Part shown: in pieces, positions 44,234 through 53,009 of the stretch | Layout of the letters: each line of letters opens with the position of its first letter | How positions within the stretch are numbered: the stretch's first letter is position 1 | Origin: Bacteroides sp. ET71 | GTDB taxonomy: Bacteria > Bacteroidota > Bacteroidia > Bacteroidales > Bacteroidaceae | Length of the DNA stretch: 64,000 nt | Direction of reading: 5' to 3' | NCBI RefSeq assembly: GCF_023336905.1 | Contig: NZ_JAMBLS010000017.1 | Location: 1 to 64,000, forward strand | The notes under the pieces: generated by a model | What the model was told of the DNA's origin: nothing | The model's database searches: none | Seen by the model: the letters and a program-made list of their open reading frames with translations, nothing else | Program-made: the position numbers and the translations under genes

Positions 44234-45628
44234 ATGGAAAAGAAGTTTTTAATCGTAGCCCTGTTCAGCATTTCTTCATGGGCTGCACAAGCTCAGCAAA
44301 CGGGAGGCATCAGCCCTGATATGCTTCGAGAGATTCAACAATCTTATGAAGAGACACGCTCGGAAAAGGCCATCCGCAATGCAATAGTCAATAACGACAT
44401 CCGTAAGTTGACAGTCAACTGGGACAATCAGAAGGGATTGGACACTGATTTCTCCATCCGGGTGAAATCAAAAGGTATTACTGACCAACAGTCATCCGGA
44501 CGGTGCTGGCTGTTTGCAGGCATGAACGTGATGCGGGCCAAAGCCATCGCTCGTTATAACTTACCGGGGTTGGAATTTTCGCAGGCATATTCTTTCTTTT
44601 GGGACCAACTGGAGAAGGCCAACCTGTTCCTGCAAGGCATTATCGATACGGCAGACAAACCGATGACCGACCAGACCGTAGAATGGCTGTTCAAACACCC
44701 GTTGAGTGATGGGGGCACCTTTACCGGTGTAGCAGACATTGTAAGCAAGTATGGTTTAGTGCCTAAAGAGGCCATGCCCGAGACTTATAGCAGCGAACAT
44801 ACCAGCCAGATGTCCAACCTCATCGGGCTGAAGCTGAAGGAGTTTGGGTTGGAGCTGCGTGACAAGAAGGCCCAAGGCACCAAACCGGCTGCCCTTGAAG
44901 AGCGGAAGACAGAGATGCTGAAGACGGTCTACCGTATGCTGGCCCTTACCGTGGGTGTTCCGCCTACGGAGTTCGATTATGTGCGCCGCGATGCCGGTGG
45001 CAAGCGTGTGGAGGTAGAGCATCACACACCGATGTCGTTTCTGGAGAAATACGGCGACACGCAGTTGCTGAACAATTATGTGATGCTGATGAACGACCCC
45101 ACCCGTGAATATTATAAGTGTTATGAGATTGCCTACGACCGTCACCGTTATGACGGCAAGAACTGGACATACGTCAACCTGCCGCTGGAAGACATCAAGC
45201 AGATGGCCATTGCTTCGCTGAAAGACAGCACGGCCATGTACTTCAGCAGCGACATCACGCAGTTGGATTCCAAACGGGGCTATCTGGATGTGAACAACTA
45301 TGATTTCGGCTCATTGATGGGCGTGGACTTCGATATGGACAAGAAGCAACGCATACAGACCTTCAGCAGCATGTCTGCCCATGCCATGACATTGGTGGCC
45401 GTTGACCTGGATGAAGAAGGCAAGCCCACGAAGTGGATGGTGGAAAACAGTTGGGGGGCATCGTATGGCCATCAGGGACACCTGATTATGACCGACCGCT
45501 GGTTTGACGAATATATGTTCCGCCTGGTGGTGGAGACGAAGTATGTGCCGGAGAAGGTGCTGAAGGTGTTCAGTCAGAAGCCCATACAGTTGCCGGCCTG
45601 GGACCCGATGTTTGCGGAGGAGAAGTAA
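44234..45628 (+). CDS. Exported C1-family (bleomycin hydrolase/PepC-like) cysteine peptidase
   Basis: 464 residues with a signal peptide (MEKKFLIVALFSISSWAAQA). Papain-like active site in the PepC/bleomycin-hydrolase arrangement: Gln85/Cys91 in TDQQSSGRCWLFAG, His in MSAHAMTLVAVD and Asn in VENSWGASYGHQG. Related cytosolic enzymes act as aminopeptidases; here export to the periplasm is predicted. Followed by the octamer repeat region. Confidence 0.93.
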   Translation: MEKKFLIVALFSISSWAAQAQQTGGISPDMLREIQQSYEETRSEKAIRNAIVNNDIRKLTVNWDNQKGLDTDFSIRVKSKGITDQQSSGRCWLFAGMNVMRAKAIARYNLPGLEFSQAYSFFWDQLEKANLFLQGIIDTADKPMTDQTVEWLFKHPLSDGGTFTGVADIVSKYGLVPKEAMPETYSSEHTSQMSNLIGLKLKEFGLELRDKKAQGTKPAALEERKTEMLKTVYRMLALTVGVPPTEFDYVRRDAGGKRVEVEHHTPMSFLEKYGDTQLLNNYVMLMNDPTREYYKCYEIAYDRHRYDGKNWTYVNLPLEDIKQMAIASLKDSTAMYFSSDITQLDSKRGYLDVNNYDFGSLMGVDFDMDKKQRIQTFSSMSAHAMTLVAVDLDEEGKPTKWMVENSWGASYGHQGHLIMTDRWFDEYMFRLVVETKYVPEKVLKVFSQKPIQLPAWDPMFAEEK

Positions 45629-45630
45629 GA

Positions 45631-45825
45631 TGAGTTTATGAGTTTGTGAGTTTATGAGTTTGTGAGTTGGTAAGTTTATGAGTTGGTAAGTTGACGAGGG
45701 GACGAGGGGACGAGACTACATGGGGGAAGCTGAGTCATCATTTTGCAAGACCTTGTCACGTGTTAACTCATAAACTTACAAACTCATAAACTCACAAACT
45801 CATAAACTTACAAACTAATAACTTA
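45631..45825. repeat. Octamer-based inverted repeat region (GAGTTTRT family)
   Basis: Left part (45631-45691) is a run of GAGTTTAT/GAGTTTGT-type octamers; right part (45766-45825) is the reverse complement series (CTCATAAA, CTTACAAA, CTCACAAA). The two arms match over about 50-60 bases. Between them is GACGAGGG in two to three copies and unique sequence. It fills the gap between the C1 peptidase and Dabb genes and would form a very long hairpin in RNA. Confidence 0.9.
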
Positions 45826-45842
45826 AATGAAATGATAATGAT

Positions 45843-46142
45843 ATGGTAAAGCACATTGTATTATTCAAGTTGAAAGAAGAGGCGCCGGCCGAACGCAAGC
45901 TGGAGGTTATGCACGCCTTCAAGCAGGCCATCGAAGCACTGCCGGCCAAGATACCTTTTGTCCGGAAAGTGGAAGTGGGATTGAATATCAACCCGGGCGA
46001 GTCGTGGCACATTGCCCTGTATAGTGAGTTTGATTCGTTGGAGGATGTCAAGGCGTATGCCGCGCATCCCGACCATGTGGCTGCTGCCGCCCTGCTGGCT
46101 GATGTGAAGGAGAGCCGGGCTTGTGTGGACTATGAAATTTGA
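45843..46142 (+). CDS. Dabb (stress-responsive A/B barrel) domain protein
   Basis: 99 residues covering one dimeric alpha/beta-barrel domain: MVKHIVLFKLKEEAP at the start, LPAKIPFVRKVEVGLNI, DLALYSEFDS-type strand (HIALYSEFDSLEDVKAYAAHP) and HVAAAALLADV at the end. Function unclear in bacteria. Its stop is 10 bases before the dsbD ATG; probably one transcript. Confidence 0.93.
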   Translation: MVKHIVLFKLKEEAPAERKLEVMHAFKQAIEALPAKIPFVRKVEVGLNINPGESWHIALYSEFDSLEDVKAYAAHPDHVAAAALLADVKESRACVDYEI

Positions 46143-46152
46143 GGAGGAGGGT

Positions 46153-48111
46153 ATGAAGACAAGGATACGTAACATCTTCATGACAGTGTGCCTGGTGCTG
46201 GCCTCGATGGCGGCGCAGGCGCAGATATTGGAACCGGTGAAGTTCAAGATGGAGTTGAACAAGCAGGACGACGGGAAGGCCGAGGTGGTGTTCACCGCGA
46301 AGATTGACCCGGGATGGCATGTCTACTCCACCGACCTGGGCGACGGGGGGCCGATATCGGCTTCGTTCCACGCCGAGAAGCTGGAGGGGTGCGAACTGGT
46401 GGGCACACTGAAGCCTGTGGGCAAGGAGGTGGAGGCCTACGACAAGTTGTTCGACATGCAGGTGCGCTACTTCGAGGGAGAGGCGCAGTTCGTGCAGGAA
46501 CTGAAGCTGACGGCAGAGGACTACGTGATAGAAGGTTACCTGGAGTATGGCGCGTGCAACGACGAGAACTGCCTGCCGCCCACGCAGGTGCCTTTCAGCT
46601 ATGGCGAGAGGCCGGCCGGAGGGGACAGTCCCGTTATCGGCGGGGCGGACGGACAGACGTCGATAGCGGTGACGGACGGGCAACCGTCGTACTGGGCACC
46701 GGTGGTGGACGAGCTGAACGGGTTTGGCGAGACGGTGGCGCAGCGCGACCTGTCGTGGCTCTATGTCTTCGGCATGGGCTTCGTGTGGGGATTGCTGGCG
46801 TTGTTCACGCCGTGTGTGTGGCCCATCATCCCGATGACGGTCAGCTTCTTCCTGAAGCGGTCGAAGGACAGGCGGAAGGGTGTGCGCGACGCTTGTACTT
46901 ACGGGGCGAGCATCGTGGTCATCTACGTGACGCTGGGGCTGGCGGTCACGGCTCTGTTCGGGGCGAACGCGCTGAATGCGTTGTCTACGAACGCTGTGTT
47001 CAACGTGTTCTTCTGCCTGCTGCTGGTGGTGTTTGCCGCGTCGTTCCTGGGGGCGTTTGAGATTACGTTGCCTTCGCGGTGGAGCAATGCGGTGGACAGC
47101 AAGGCGGAGCAGACGACGGGTTTGCTGAGCATCTTCCTGATGGCGTTCACGCTGTCGCTGGTGTCGTTCTCGTGCACGGGGCCGATTATCGGATTCCTGT
47201 TGGTGGAGGTGTCGACCACGGGCAGCATCATGGGTCCGGCCATCGGCATGTTGGGCTTTGCGCTGGCGTTGGCGTTGCCGTTCACGCTGTTTGCCCTGTT
47301 CCCGTCGTGGCTGAAGTCGATGCCGCGGTCGGGGAGCTGGATGAATGTCATCAAGGTGACGCTGGGCTTCATCGAGTTGGCCTTTGCGTTGAAGTTCCTG
47401 TCGGTGGCCGACTTGGCTTACGGATGGGGCATCTTGGACCGTGAGACGTTCCTGGCGTTGTGGATTGCGTTGTTCGGGCTGCTGGGCCTGTATCTGCTGG
47501 GCAAGATTAAGTTTGCGCACGACGACGAGGAGACGCGCATCGGTGTGACGCGTTTCTTCTGCGCCCTGGCCTCGCTGGCTTTTGCCATCTACATGGTGCC
47601 GGGCCTGTGGGGTGCGCCGCTGAAGGCGGTGAGTGCCTTCGCCCCGCCGTTGCAGACGCAGGACTTCAACCTGTACACGGACGAGGTGCACGCGCAGTTC
47701 ACGGACTATGACCAGGGCATGGCCTATGCCCGCCAGCAGGGCAAGCCGGTGATGCTGGACTTCACGGGCTATGGCTGCGTGAATTGCCGCAAGATGGAGC
47801 TGTCGGTGTGGACGGCCCCGGAGGTGCGCACGCTTATCAATGACGACTATGTGCTCATCACGCTGTACGTGGACGACAAGACGCCCCTGCCCCAACCCAT
47901 GCGTGTGGTGGAGAACGACGCGGAACGCACGCTGCGCACGGTGGGCGACAAGTGGAGCTACTTGCAACGCACGAAGTTCGGGGCGAACGCGCAGCCGTTC
48001 TACGTGCTGGTGGACAACGAGGGGCGGCCGCTGAACCACTCGTACTCCTACGACGAGGATGTGCAGAAGTATGTGCAGTTCCTCGAGACGGGGCTGGAGA
48101 ATTATAAGTAG
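46153..48111 (+). CDS. dsbD: Thiol:disulfide interchange protein DsbD-like
   Basis: 652 residues. Signal peptide (IFMTVCLVLASMAAQA), N-terminal periplasmic DsbD-alpha-like domain about 25-165 (KIDPGWHVYSTDLGDGGP, GYLEYGACNDENCLPPTQVPF), CcdA-like membrane domain about 200-480 (GLLALFTPCVWPIIPMTVSFF and SCTGPIIGFLL with the two membrane Cys), and C-terminal thioredoxin domain with CVNC around 541-544. Moves reducing equivalents from cytosol to periplasm. The ATG at 46153 is preceded by GGAGGAGGG; an earlier ATG at 46132 overlaps the Dabb gene. Confidence 0.94.
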   Translation: MKTRIRNIFMTVCLVLASMAAQAQILEPVKFKMELNKQDDGKAEVVFTAKIDPGWHVYSTDLGDGGPISASFHAEKLEGCELVGTLKPVGKEVEAYDKLFDMQVRYFEGEAQFVQELKLTAEDYVIEGYLEYGACNDENCLPPTQVPFSYGERPAGGDSPVIGGADGQTSIAVTDGQPSYWAPVVDELNGFGETVAQRDLSWLYVFGMGFVWGLLALFTPCVWPIIPMTVSFFLKRSKDRRKGVRDACTYGASIVVIYVTLGLAVTALFGANALNALSTNAVFNVFFCLLLVVFAASFLGAFEITLPSRWSNAVDSKAEQTTGLLSIFLMAFTLSLVSFSCTGPIIGFLLVEVSTTGSIMGPAIGMLGFALALALPFTLFALFPSWLKSMPRSGSWMNVIKVTLGFIELAFALKFLSVADLAYGWGILDRETFLALWIALFGLLGLYLLGKIKFAHDDEETRIGVTRFFCALASLAFAIYMVPGLWGAPLKAVSAFAPPLQTQDFNLYTDEVHAQFTDYDQGMAYARQQGKPVMLDFTGYGCVNCRKMELSVWTAPEVRTLINDDYVLITLYVDDKTPLPQPMRVVENDAERTLRTVGDKWSYLQRTKFGANAQPFYVLVDNEGRPLNHSYSYDEDVQKYVQFLETGLENYK

Positions 48112-48142
48112 CTACGAGATACGAGATACAAGATACGAGTAG

Positions 48143-48180
48143 GCCCGCAGGCGTTGGACGACGCGCCCTGCGGGCTTTTT
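48143..48180 (+). terminator. Terminator of dsbD
   Basis: GCCCGCAGG (48143-48151) pairs with CCTGCGGGC (48167-48175), followed by T5. Preceded by three copies of a GATACGAGATAC-like short repeat (48116-48139). Confidence 0.9.
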
Positions 48181-48282
48181 GTGTGTAAGAGGGTGCCGCA
48201 GGGATGCGGCACCTCCTATGAGTCGTGAGAGGCACACGCTTCACAGGCATATCCCCCTCCGATTAGCCTAAGGATAGGCCGC

Positions 48283-48397
48283 ATATCTCACGTGGAATAA
48301 ACTACATATTCCACGAGGAATAAGCAATATATCTCATGTGGAATAAAGAAATTATTCCACATGGAATAAAAAAGTTATCTCACGTGAAATATATTTT
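48283..48397. repeat. Array E: 5 x 22-25-bp palindromic repeat (core near CACGTG)
   Basis: Five units starting 48283, 48306, 48329, 48351 and 48376. Cores alternate TCTCACGTGGAA, TTCCACGAGGAA, TCTCATGTGGAA, TTCCACATGGAA and TCTCACGTGAAA, each followed by ATAAA-type spacer. The last unit ends one base before the -7 element of the HU-like gene, i.e. it covers the -33 region. With array F it accounts for most of the 426-base gap 48112-48537. Confidence 0.93.
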
Positions 48398-48398
48398 G

Positions 48399-48406
48399 TA
48401 TCTTTG
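48399..48406 (+). promoter_or_regulatory. -7 promoter element for the HU-like gene
   Basis: TATCTTTG, directly after array E and before array F; puts array F in the 5' untranslated region. Confidence 0.62.
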
Positions 48407-48412
48407 CACAGA

Positions 48413-48500
48413 TATCCGGCGTAGAAGCCTCGGTATCCGAAGGAGAACAGCCTATGTATCCGGAGGAGAACAGCCTATGTATCCGGAGGCTCTATCGAGG
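48413..48500. repeat. Array F: 4 x 21-23-bp direct repeat in the leader of the HU-like gene
   Basis: Units start TATCCGG or TATCCGA at 48413, 48434, 48457 and 48480; the middle two are near-identical 23-mers (GGAGAACAGCCTATG endings). Not palindromic. Contains out-of-context ATGs but the 23-base period shifts frame at each copy. Confidence 0.9.
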
Positions 48501-48537
48501 CTGCTGCGCCTCTTCATTCACCAAACACCCCTTGCCT

Positions 48538-49299
48538 ATGACTAAGAAGAACCGCACGTGGTACGTCACCCTGCACCCCTCCAATCTCACCCCCATCAAA
48601 GACGCCCTCGTCCCCCAAGTGCGCCACCCCCGCAGCTATACGCTGGACGACGTCTTGCAACGCGTCAGCCACGACAAGAGCATCGCCCTCGAGCCCGAAA
48701 ACGTACGCCATGCCGTCGGCCTCTTCCTGCGCAAAGTCGAAGAGATGCTGCTCGAAGGCTCCATCGTCCGCCTGCCCATCGGGCGCCTCACCCCCACGGT
48801 GAACGGCATCTGGGGCACCAGCCGGCGCTATGACCCCGACGTGCGCGCACAGAACCAGGCGACCGTGAGATACAGCGTCAGCCCCCGCCTGCAACGGCTG
48901 ATGGACGAACAAATCCTGCTGCAAGACACACCGGGAGGCACCAAGTTCTTCATCCACACCGTGAAAGACAACAAGAGCGGCAGCATCGGCGACCGCCTCA
49001 CCCCGGGCGGCATCGTCTTCATCTACGGCCAACAACTGCTGATGAATGGTGACCTGCCCGAACGCGGCGTCTACCTGCTTCGTGCCGACACGATGGACGT
49101 GGCCTGCCACCTGACGCCCGACACCTTCGCCCTCTGCACCCGCGGCCGCATCGCCCTCCAGCTTCCCGCCGACCTCGCGCCGGGGCAGTACCGGCTGAAG
49201 GTGGTCAGCCAGTGCTCTACCAGCCCCAAGCCCTTGAAAAAAGCACGCGCATATCTCTGGCCGGGGGTGCTGACGGTGCAGCATGAAAATGAAGAATGA
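48538..49299 (+). CDS. HU-like DNA-binding protein with C-terminal DUF4469 domain
   Basis: 253 residues. N-terminal about 120 residues resemble the HU/IHF-like fold found in Bacteroidales (TLDDVLQRVSHDKSIALEPENVRHAVGLFLRKVEEMLLEGSIVRLPIGRLTPTVNG region); C-terminal about 130-245 is the Ig-like DUF4469 domain (TPGGIVFIYGQQLLMNGD, ALQLPADLAPGQYRLKVVSQ). Expected to bind DNA; C-terminal role unknown. Start at 48538 (MTKKNRTWYVTLHPS) matches the family; a longer frame begins inside repeat array F. Very GC-rich. Confidence 0.87.
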   Translation: MTKKNRTWYVTLHPSNLTPIKDALVPQVRHPRSYTLDDVLQRVSHDKSIALEPENVRHAVGLFLRKVEEMLLEGSIVRLPIGRLTPTVNGIWGTSRRYDPDVRAQNQATVRYSVSPRLQRLMDEQILLQDTPGGTKFFIHTVKDNKSGSIGDRLTPGGIVFIYGQQLLMNGDLPERGVYLLRADTMDVACHLTPDTFALCTRGRIALQLPADLAPGQYRLKVVSQCSTSPKPLKKARAYLWPGVLTVQHENEE

Positions 49300-49319
49300 A
49301 GAGTGAAGAATGAAGAATA
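49288..49319. repeat. GAAGAATGAAGA-type simple repeat
   Basis: AAATGAAGAATGAAGAGTGAAGAATGAAGAA-like 7-base periodic run spanning the end of the HU-like gene. The same motif recurs at 53562-53596, 53720-53752 (inside carA) and 54342-54385 (before carA). Confidence 0.8.
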
Positions 49320-49348
49320 TCCTCCCCCTGCCCCACAAAAACAAGAGA

Positions 49349-49492
49349 GTGTGTCAAAATATAAAATGGCACGCAGATGACGCAGATGCGACAGATGACC
49401 ACTGATTATACTTCGTTGATTTACAGTTAGACAAATCTGCGAAAATCTGTTTAATCAGTGTCATCTGCGTGCCATTTTATATTTTGACACAC
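49349..49492. repeat. MITE-like element with perfect 33-bp terminal inverted repeats
   Basis: Left end 49349-49381 and right end 49460-49492 are exact reverse complements (outer GTGTGTCAAAATATAAAATG). Inside, CACTGATTA (49400-49408) and TAATCAGTG (49452-49460) pair too, and CGCAGATG/CTGCGAAAATCTG motifs repeat. 144 bp, no coding capacity, no obvious target duplication. It fills most of the 257-base gap between the convergent HU-like and carB genes. The shape suggests a non-autonomous mobile element or a large RNA hairpin/terminator. Confidence 0.88.
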
Positions 49493-49556
49493 CCCCCCTT
49501 GCAGAAGTCTTCAATCCCCCTTATTTCTCAACTCTCAATTCTCAATTCTCAACTCT

Positions 49557-52500
49557 TTAACAGTACTCCGCCCACGACTTGATAGCCAGGTCGTCCACCG
49601 ACATCGTGCAGAAAGCGTTGATGAAGGCGCTGGCCAAACGGGCATTGGTGATAAGCGGGATGTTCAGGTCGATGGCTGCGCGGCGAATCTTGTAGCCGTT
49701 GGTCAATTCACCCGCGGAAAGATTCTTCGGTATGTTCACCACCATGTCTATCTCCTTGCGGTGCAGCATGTCGAGCGCCTGCGGCTGCCCCTCCTCGCTG
49801 GGCCAGTAGACCAAGGTGTTCTCCACTCCATTCTCCGTCAGGAACTTCGACGTGCCGCCAGTAGCAAAAAGCTTATAGCCCTTACGCTGTAACTGCCGGG
49901 CAGCCTGGAGCATCTCCACCTTCTGCTTCGGCCCACCCGTGGACAGCAAGATGTTCCGCTCGGGTATGCGCTGACCCACGGACAGCATCGCCTTGAGGAT
50001 GGCGCAGTTGGTGTCGTCACCCAGACAGCCTACTTCACCCGTCGAGGCCATATCGACGCCCAGCACAGGGTCGGCCTTCTGCAAGCGGTTGAAGCTAAAC
50101 TGGCTGGCCTTGATACCCACATAGTCGAGGTCGAACAGATTCTTGTCCGGCTTCTCCACGGGGATGCCCAGCATAATTTTGGTGGCCAGCTCGATGAGGT
50201 TAATCTTCAGCACCTTGCTCACGAAGGGGAAGGAACGGGAGGCGCGCAGGTTGCACTCAATGACCTTGATGTCGTTGTCTCTTGCCAGGAATTGTATGTT
50301 GAACGGCCCCGATATCTTCAACTCGCGGGCTATCTCCCGACTGATGCGCTTGATGCGGCGAACGGTCTCGACATACAGCTTCTGAGGCGGGAACTGAATG
50401 GTGGCATCTCCTGAGTGTACTCCGGCAAACTCGATATGTTCGCTGATGGCATAGGCGATGATTTCTCCATCCTTTGCCACGGCATCCATCTCCACCTCCT
50501 TGGCATGTTCGATAAACTGGCTGACCACCACGGGATGTTTCTGGCTGACATTGGCTGCGAGCTGGAGGAAGCGTTCCAGTTCCTCCTGGTTGGAGCAGAC
50601 GTTCATGGCGGCACCGCTCAGTACATACGAAGGACGCACCAAGACGGGGAAACCTACTTTCTCCACAAAAGCATTGATATCTTCCATCGAGGTCAGTGCG
50701 CTCCATTCGGGCTGGTCCACGCCGATGCGGTCCAGCATGGCGGAGAACTTGTCGCGGTCTTCGGCGTTGTCGATGCTCTTGGCCGAGGTGCCGAGGATGG
50801 GAACCTGCTGGGCATCGAGGCGCATGGCCAGGTTGTTGGGGATTTGTCCGCCGGTAGAGACGATGACTCCATGCGGGTTCTCCAGGTCGAGGATATCCAT
50901 GACACGCTCGAACGTCAGTTCGTCGAAGTAGAGACGGTCGCACATGTCGTAGTCAGTCGATACCGTCTCAGGGTTATAGTTAATCATGACGCTGCGGTAG
51001 CCCTCCTTGCGGATGGTGTTCAGTGCCTGCACGCCGCACCAGTCGAACTCTACGCTGGAGCCGATGCGGTAGGCACCGGAGCCGAGTACGACGATGGACT
51101 TGCGGTCGCCCAGGTAATGTACATCATTCTCCGTGCCGCTATATGTCAGATACAGGTAGTTGGTCTGGGCAGGATACTCGGCCGCCAACGTGTCTATCTG
51201 CTTCACCACAGGCAGGATGCCGCGCTGCTTGCGATGCTGCCGCATGGTGACGATGGCATCCTCCATCTCTCCCTCCATGCCGATGGCGCGGGCCACCTGG
51301 AAGTCGGAGAAGCCCTGACGTTTCGCTTTATATAATAAGGTGTCGGGCAGGTCGGTCAGTTGCTTGTGGTTGGCGCCCCAAGCGTGGAGTTCCTTCGAGG
51401 TCTGCATGATGTTCATCAGCTTCTCCAGGAACCAGCGGTCTATCTTGGTCAGCTCGTGCACCTGGTCGACGGTATAACCTGCACGGAATGCCTTGGAGAT
51501 GACGAAGATGCGCTTGTCCGTCGGCTCACGGAGTGCCTTGTCGATGTCGGGGATGACCAACTCTTTGTTCTCCACAAAGCCGTGCATGCCCTGTCCTATC
51601 ATGCGGAGGCCCTTCTGGATGGCTTCCTCAAAGGTGCGGCCGATGGCCATGACTTCGCCCACGGACTTCATTGAGGAGCCCAGCTCTTTGTCCACACCGT
51701 GGAACTTGCCCAAGTCCCAACGGGGTATCTTGCAGACCACGTAGTCCAACGCCGGCTCGAAGAAGGCACTCGTGGTCTTGGTGACGGAGTTCTTCAGTTC
51801 GAAGAGGCCGTATCCCAATCCTAACTTCGCTGCCACGAAAGCCAGGGGATAGCCCGTCGCCTTACTTGCCAAGGCGGACGAACGGGATAACCTGGCATTG
51901 ACCTCGATGACGCGGTAGTCTTCCGACTGCGGGTCGTAGGCATACTGCACGTTGCACTCGCCCACGATGCCGATGTGACGGATGATGCGGATGGCCAGCT
52001 CGCGCAGCTTGTGGTAGTCGGTGTTGGAGAGCGTCTGGCTGGGTGCGATGACGATGGACTCGCCGGTGTGGATGCCCAAGGGGTCGAAGTTCTCCATGTT
52101 GCAGACGGTGATGCAGTTGTCATACCGGTCGCGCACCACCTCGTATTCCACCTCTTTCCAGCCGCGCAGAGACTTCTCTACCAATACTTGGGGGGAGAAC
52201 GAGAAGGCTTTTTCTACCAATACATTCAGTTGCTCCTCGTTGTCGCAGAAGCCGCTGCCCAGGCCTCCGAGGGCATAGGCGGCGCGGACGATGACGGGAT
52301 AGCCCAGCTCACGGGCGGCACGGCGGGCGTCTTCGGCACACTCTACGGCCTCGCTCTTGATGGTCTTCACGTCAATCTCGTTCAGCCTTTCGACGAACAG
52401 CTCGCGGTCTTCGGTGTCGATGATGGCCTGCACGGGCGTGCCCAGCACGCGGACGTTGTACTTGTCCAGCACGCCTTCGCGGTAGAGCGACACGCCGCAG

Positions 52501-52787
52501 TTCAGCGCCGTTTGCCCGCCGAAGGCCAGCATGATGCCGTCCGGCCTCTCCTTCGCGATGACCTTCTCCACGAAGTAAGGCGTGACGGGGAGGAAGTAGA
52601 TTTGGTCGGCCACGCCTTCCGAGGTCTGCACGGTGGCGATGTTGGGGTTGATGAGCACGGTCTCGATGCCCTCTTCCTTCAGGGCCTTGAGAGCCTGCGA
52701 GCCGGAGTAGTCGAACTCGCCTGCCTCACCAATCTTCAATGCGCCGCTACCCAGGAGCAGCACTTTCTTTATATCTGTTGGTTTCAT
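49557..52787 (-). CDS. carB: Carbamoyl-phosphate synthase large subunit
   Basis: 1076 residues; makes carbamoyl phosphate for pyrimidines and arginine with CarA. Two ATP-grasp halves: first from GSGALKIGEAGEFDYSGSQALKAL, with NPNIATVQTS and the ENFDPLGIHTGESIVIAPSQTL loop; second from VLGSGAYRIGSSVEFDWCGV with EHIEFAGVHSGDATIQFP. The C-terminal methylglyoxal-synthase-like allosteric domain begins at ILLSTGGPKQKVEML. The ATG at 52787 (MKPTDIKKVLLLG) is family-typical; a longer frame runs into array H. Last gene of the glmS-purF-carA-carB block. Confidence 0.97.
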   Translation of the reverse strand: MKPTDIKKVLLLGSGALKIGEAGEFDYSGSQALKALKEEGIETVLINPNIATVQTSEGVADQIYFLPVTPYFVEKVIAKERPDGIMLAFGGQTALNCGVSLYREGVLDKYNVRVLGTPVQAIIDTEDRELFVERLNEIDVKTIKSEAVECAEDARRAARELGYPVIVRAAYALGGLGSGFCDNEEQLNVLVEKAFSFSPQVLVEKSLRGWKEVEYEVVRDRYDNCITVCNMENFDPLGIHTGESIVIAPSQTLSNTDYHKLRELAIRIIRHIGIVGECNVQYAYDPQSEDYRVIEVNARLSRSSALASKATGYPLAFVAAKLGLGYGLFELKNSVTKTTSAFFEPALDYVVCKIPRWDLGKFHGVDKELGSSMKSVGEVMAIGRTFEEAIQKGLRMIGQGMHGFVENKELVIPDIDKALREPTDKRIFVISKAFRAGYTVDQVHELTKIDRWFLEKLMNIMQTSKELHAWGANHKQLTDLPDTLLYKAKRQGFSDFQVARAIGMEGEMEDAIVTMRQHRKQRGILPVVKQIDTLAAEYPAQTNYLYLTYSGTENDVHYLGDRKSIVVLGSGAYRIGSSVEFDWCGVQALNTIRKEGYRSVMINYNPETVSTDYDMCDRLYFDELTFERVMDILDLENPHGVIVSTGGQIPNNLAMRLDAQQVPILGTSAKSIDNAEDRDKFSAMLDRIGVDQPEWSALTSMEDINAFVEKVGFPVLVRPSYVLSGAAMNVCSNQEELERFLQLAANVSQKHPVVVSQFIEHAKEVEMDAVAKDGEIIAYAISEHIEFAGVHSGDATIQFPPQKLYVETVRRIKRISREIARELKISGPFNIQFLARDNDIKVIECNLRASRSFPFVSKVLKINLIELATKIMLGIPVEKPDKNLFDLDYVGIKASQFSFNRLQKADPVLGVDMASTGEVGCLGDDTNCAILKAMLSVGQRIPERNILLSTGGPKQKVEMLQAARQLQRKGYKLFATGGTSKFLTENGVENTLVYWPSEEGQPQALDMLHRKEIDMVVNIPKNLSAGELTNGYKIRRAAIDLNIPLITNARLASAFINAFCTMSVDDLAIKSWAEYC

Positions 52788-52845
52788 ATTGCTTATAGGA
52801 TTGTTCTTGTTTACATATTTATTTACATCTGAATGACGACTTTCC

Positions 52846-52933
52846 CGTTTGTCCCCCATGACCGCCTCGTTTGTCCCCGACGAGGGTGTCGTTTGTCCCC
52901 CACGAGGGCCTCGTTTGTCCCCGACGAGACCCT
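52846..52933. repeat. Array H: 4 x 22-bp palindromic repeat between carA and carB
   Basis: Units start CGTTTGTCCCC at 52846, 52868, 52890 and 52912, exactly 22 bp apart. The junctions form palindromes: ACGAGGGCCTCGT (perfect, 13 bp), ACGAGGGTGTCGT and ACGAGACCCTCG. It lies 77 bases after the carA stop and 58 bases before the carB ATG, within what should be one transcript. Confidence 0.95.
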
Positions 52934-53009
52934 CGCGGGACTCCTATTGATTATCAACAAGTTACAATGGCTGTTTTCAAACGGGACGGGCGAGAAAACT
53001 ATTTACAAA

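Noticed and set aside
48454-48537. Upstream ATG extending the HU-like protein by 28 residues
   Set aside because: The extension translates repeat array F and has no resemblance to the family N-terminus.
52788-52859. 24-residue N-terminal extension of CarB
   Set aside because: It reads MGDKRESRHSDVN and on from array H flank; the normal CarB start MKPTDIKKVLLLG follows at 52787.
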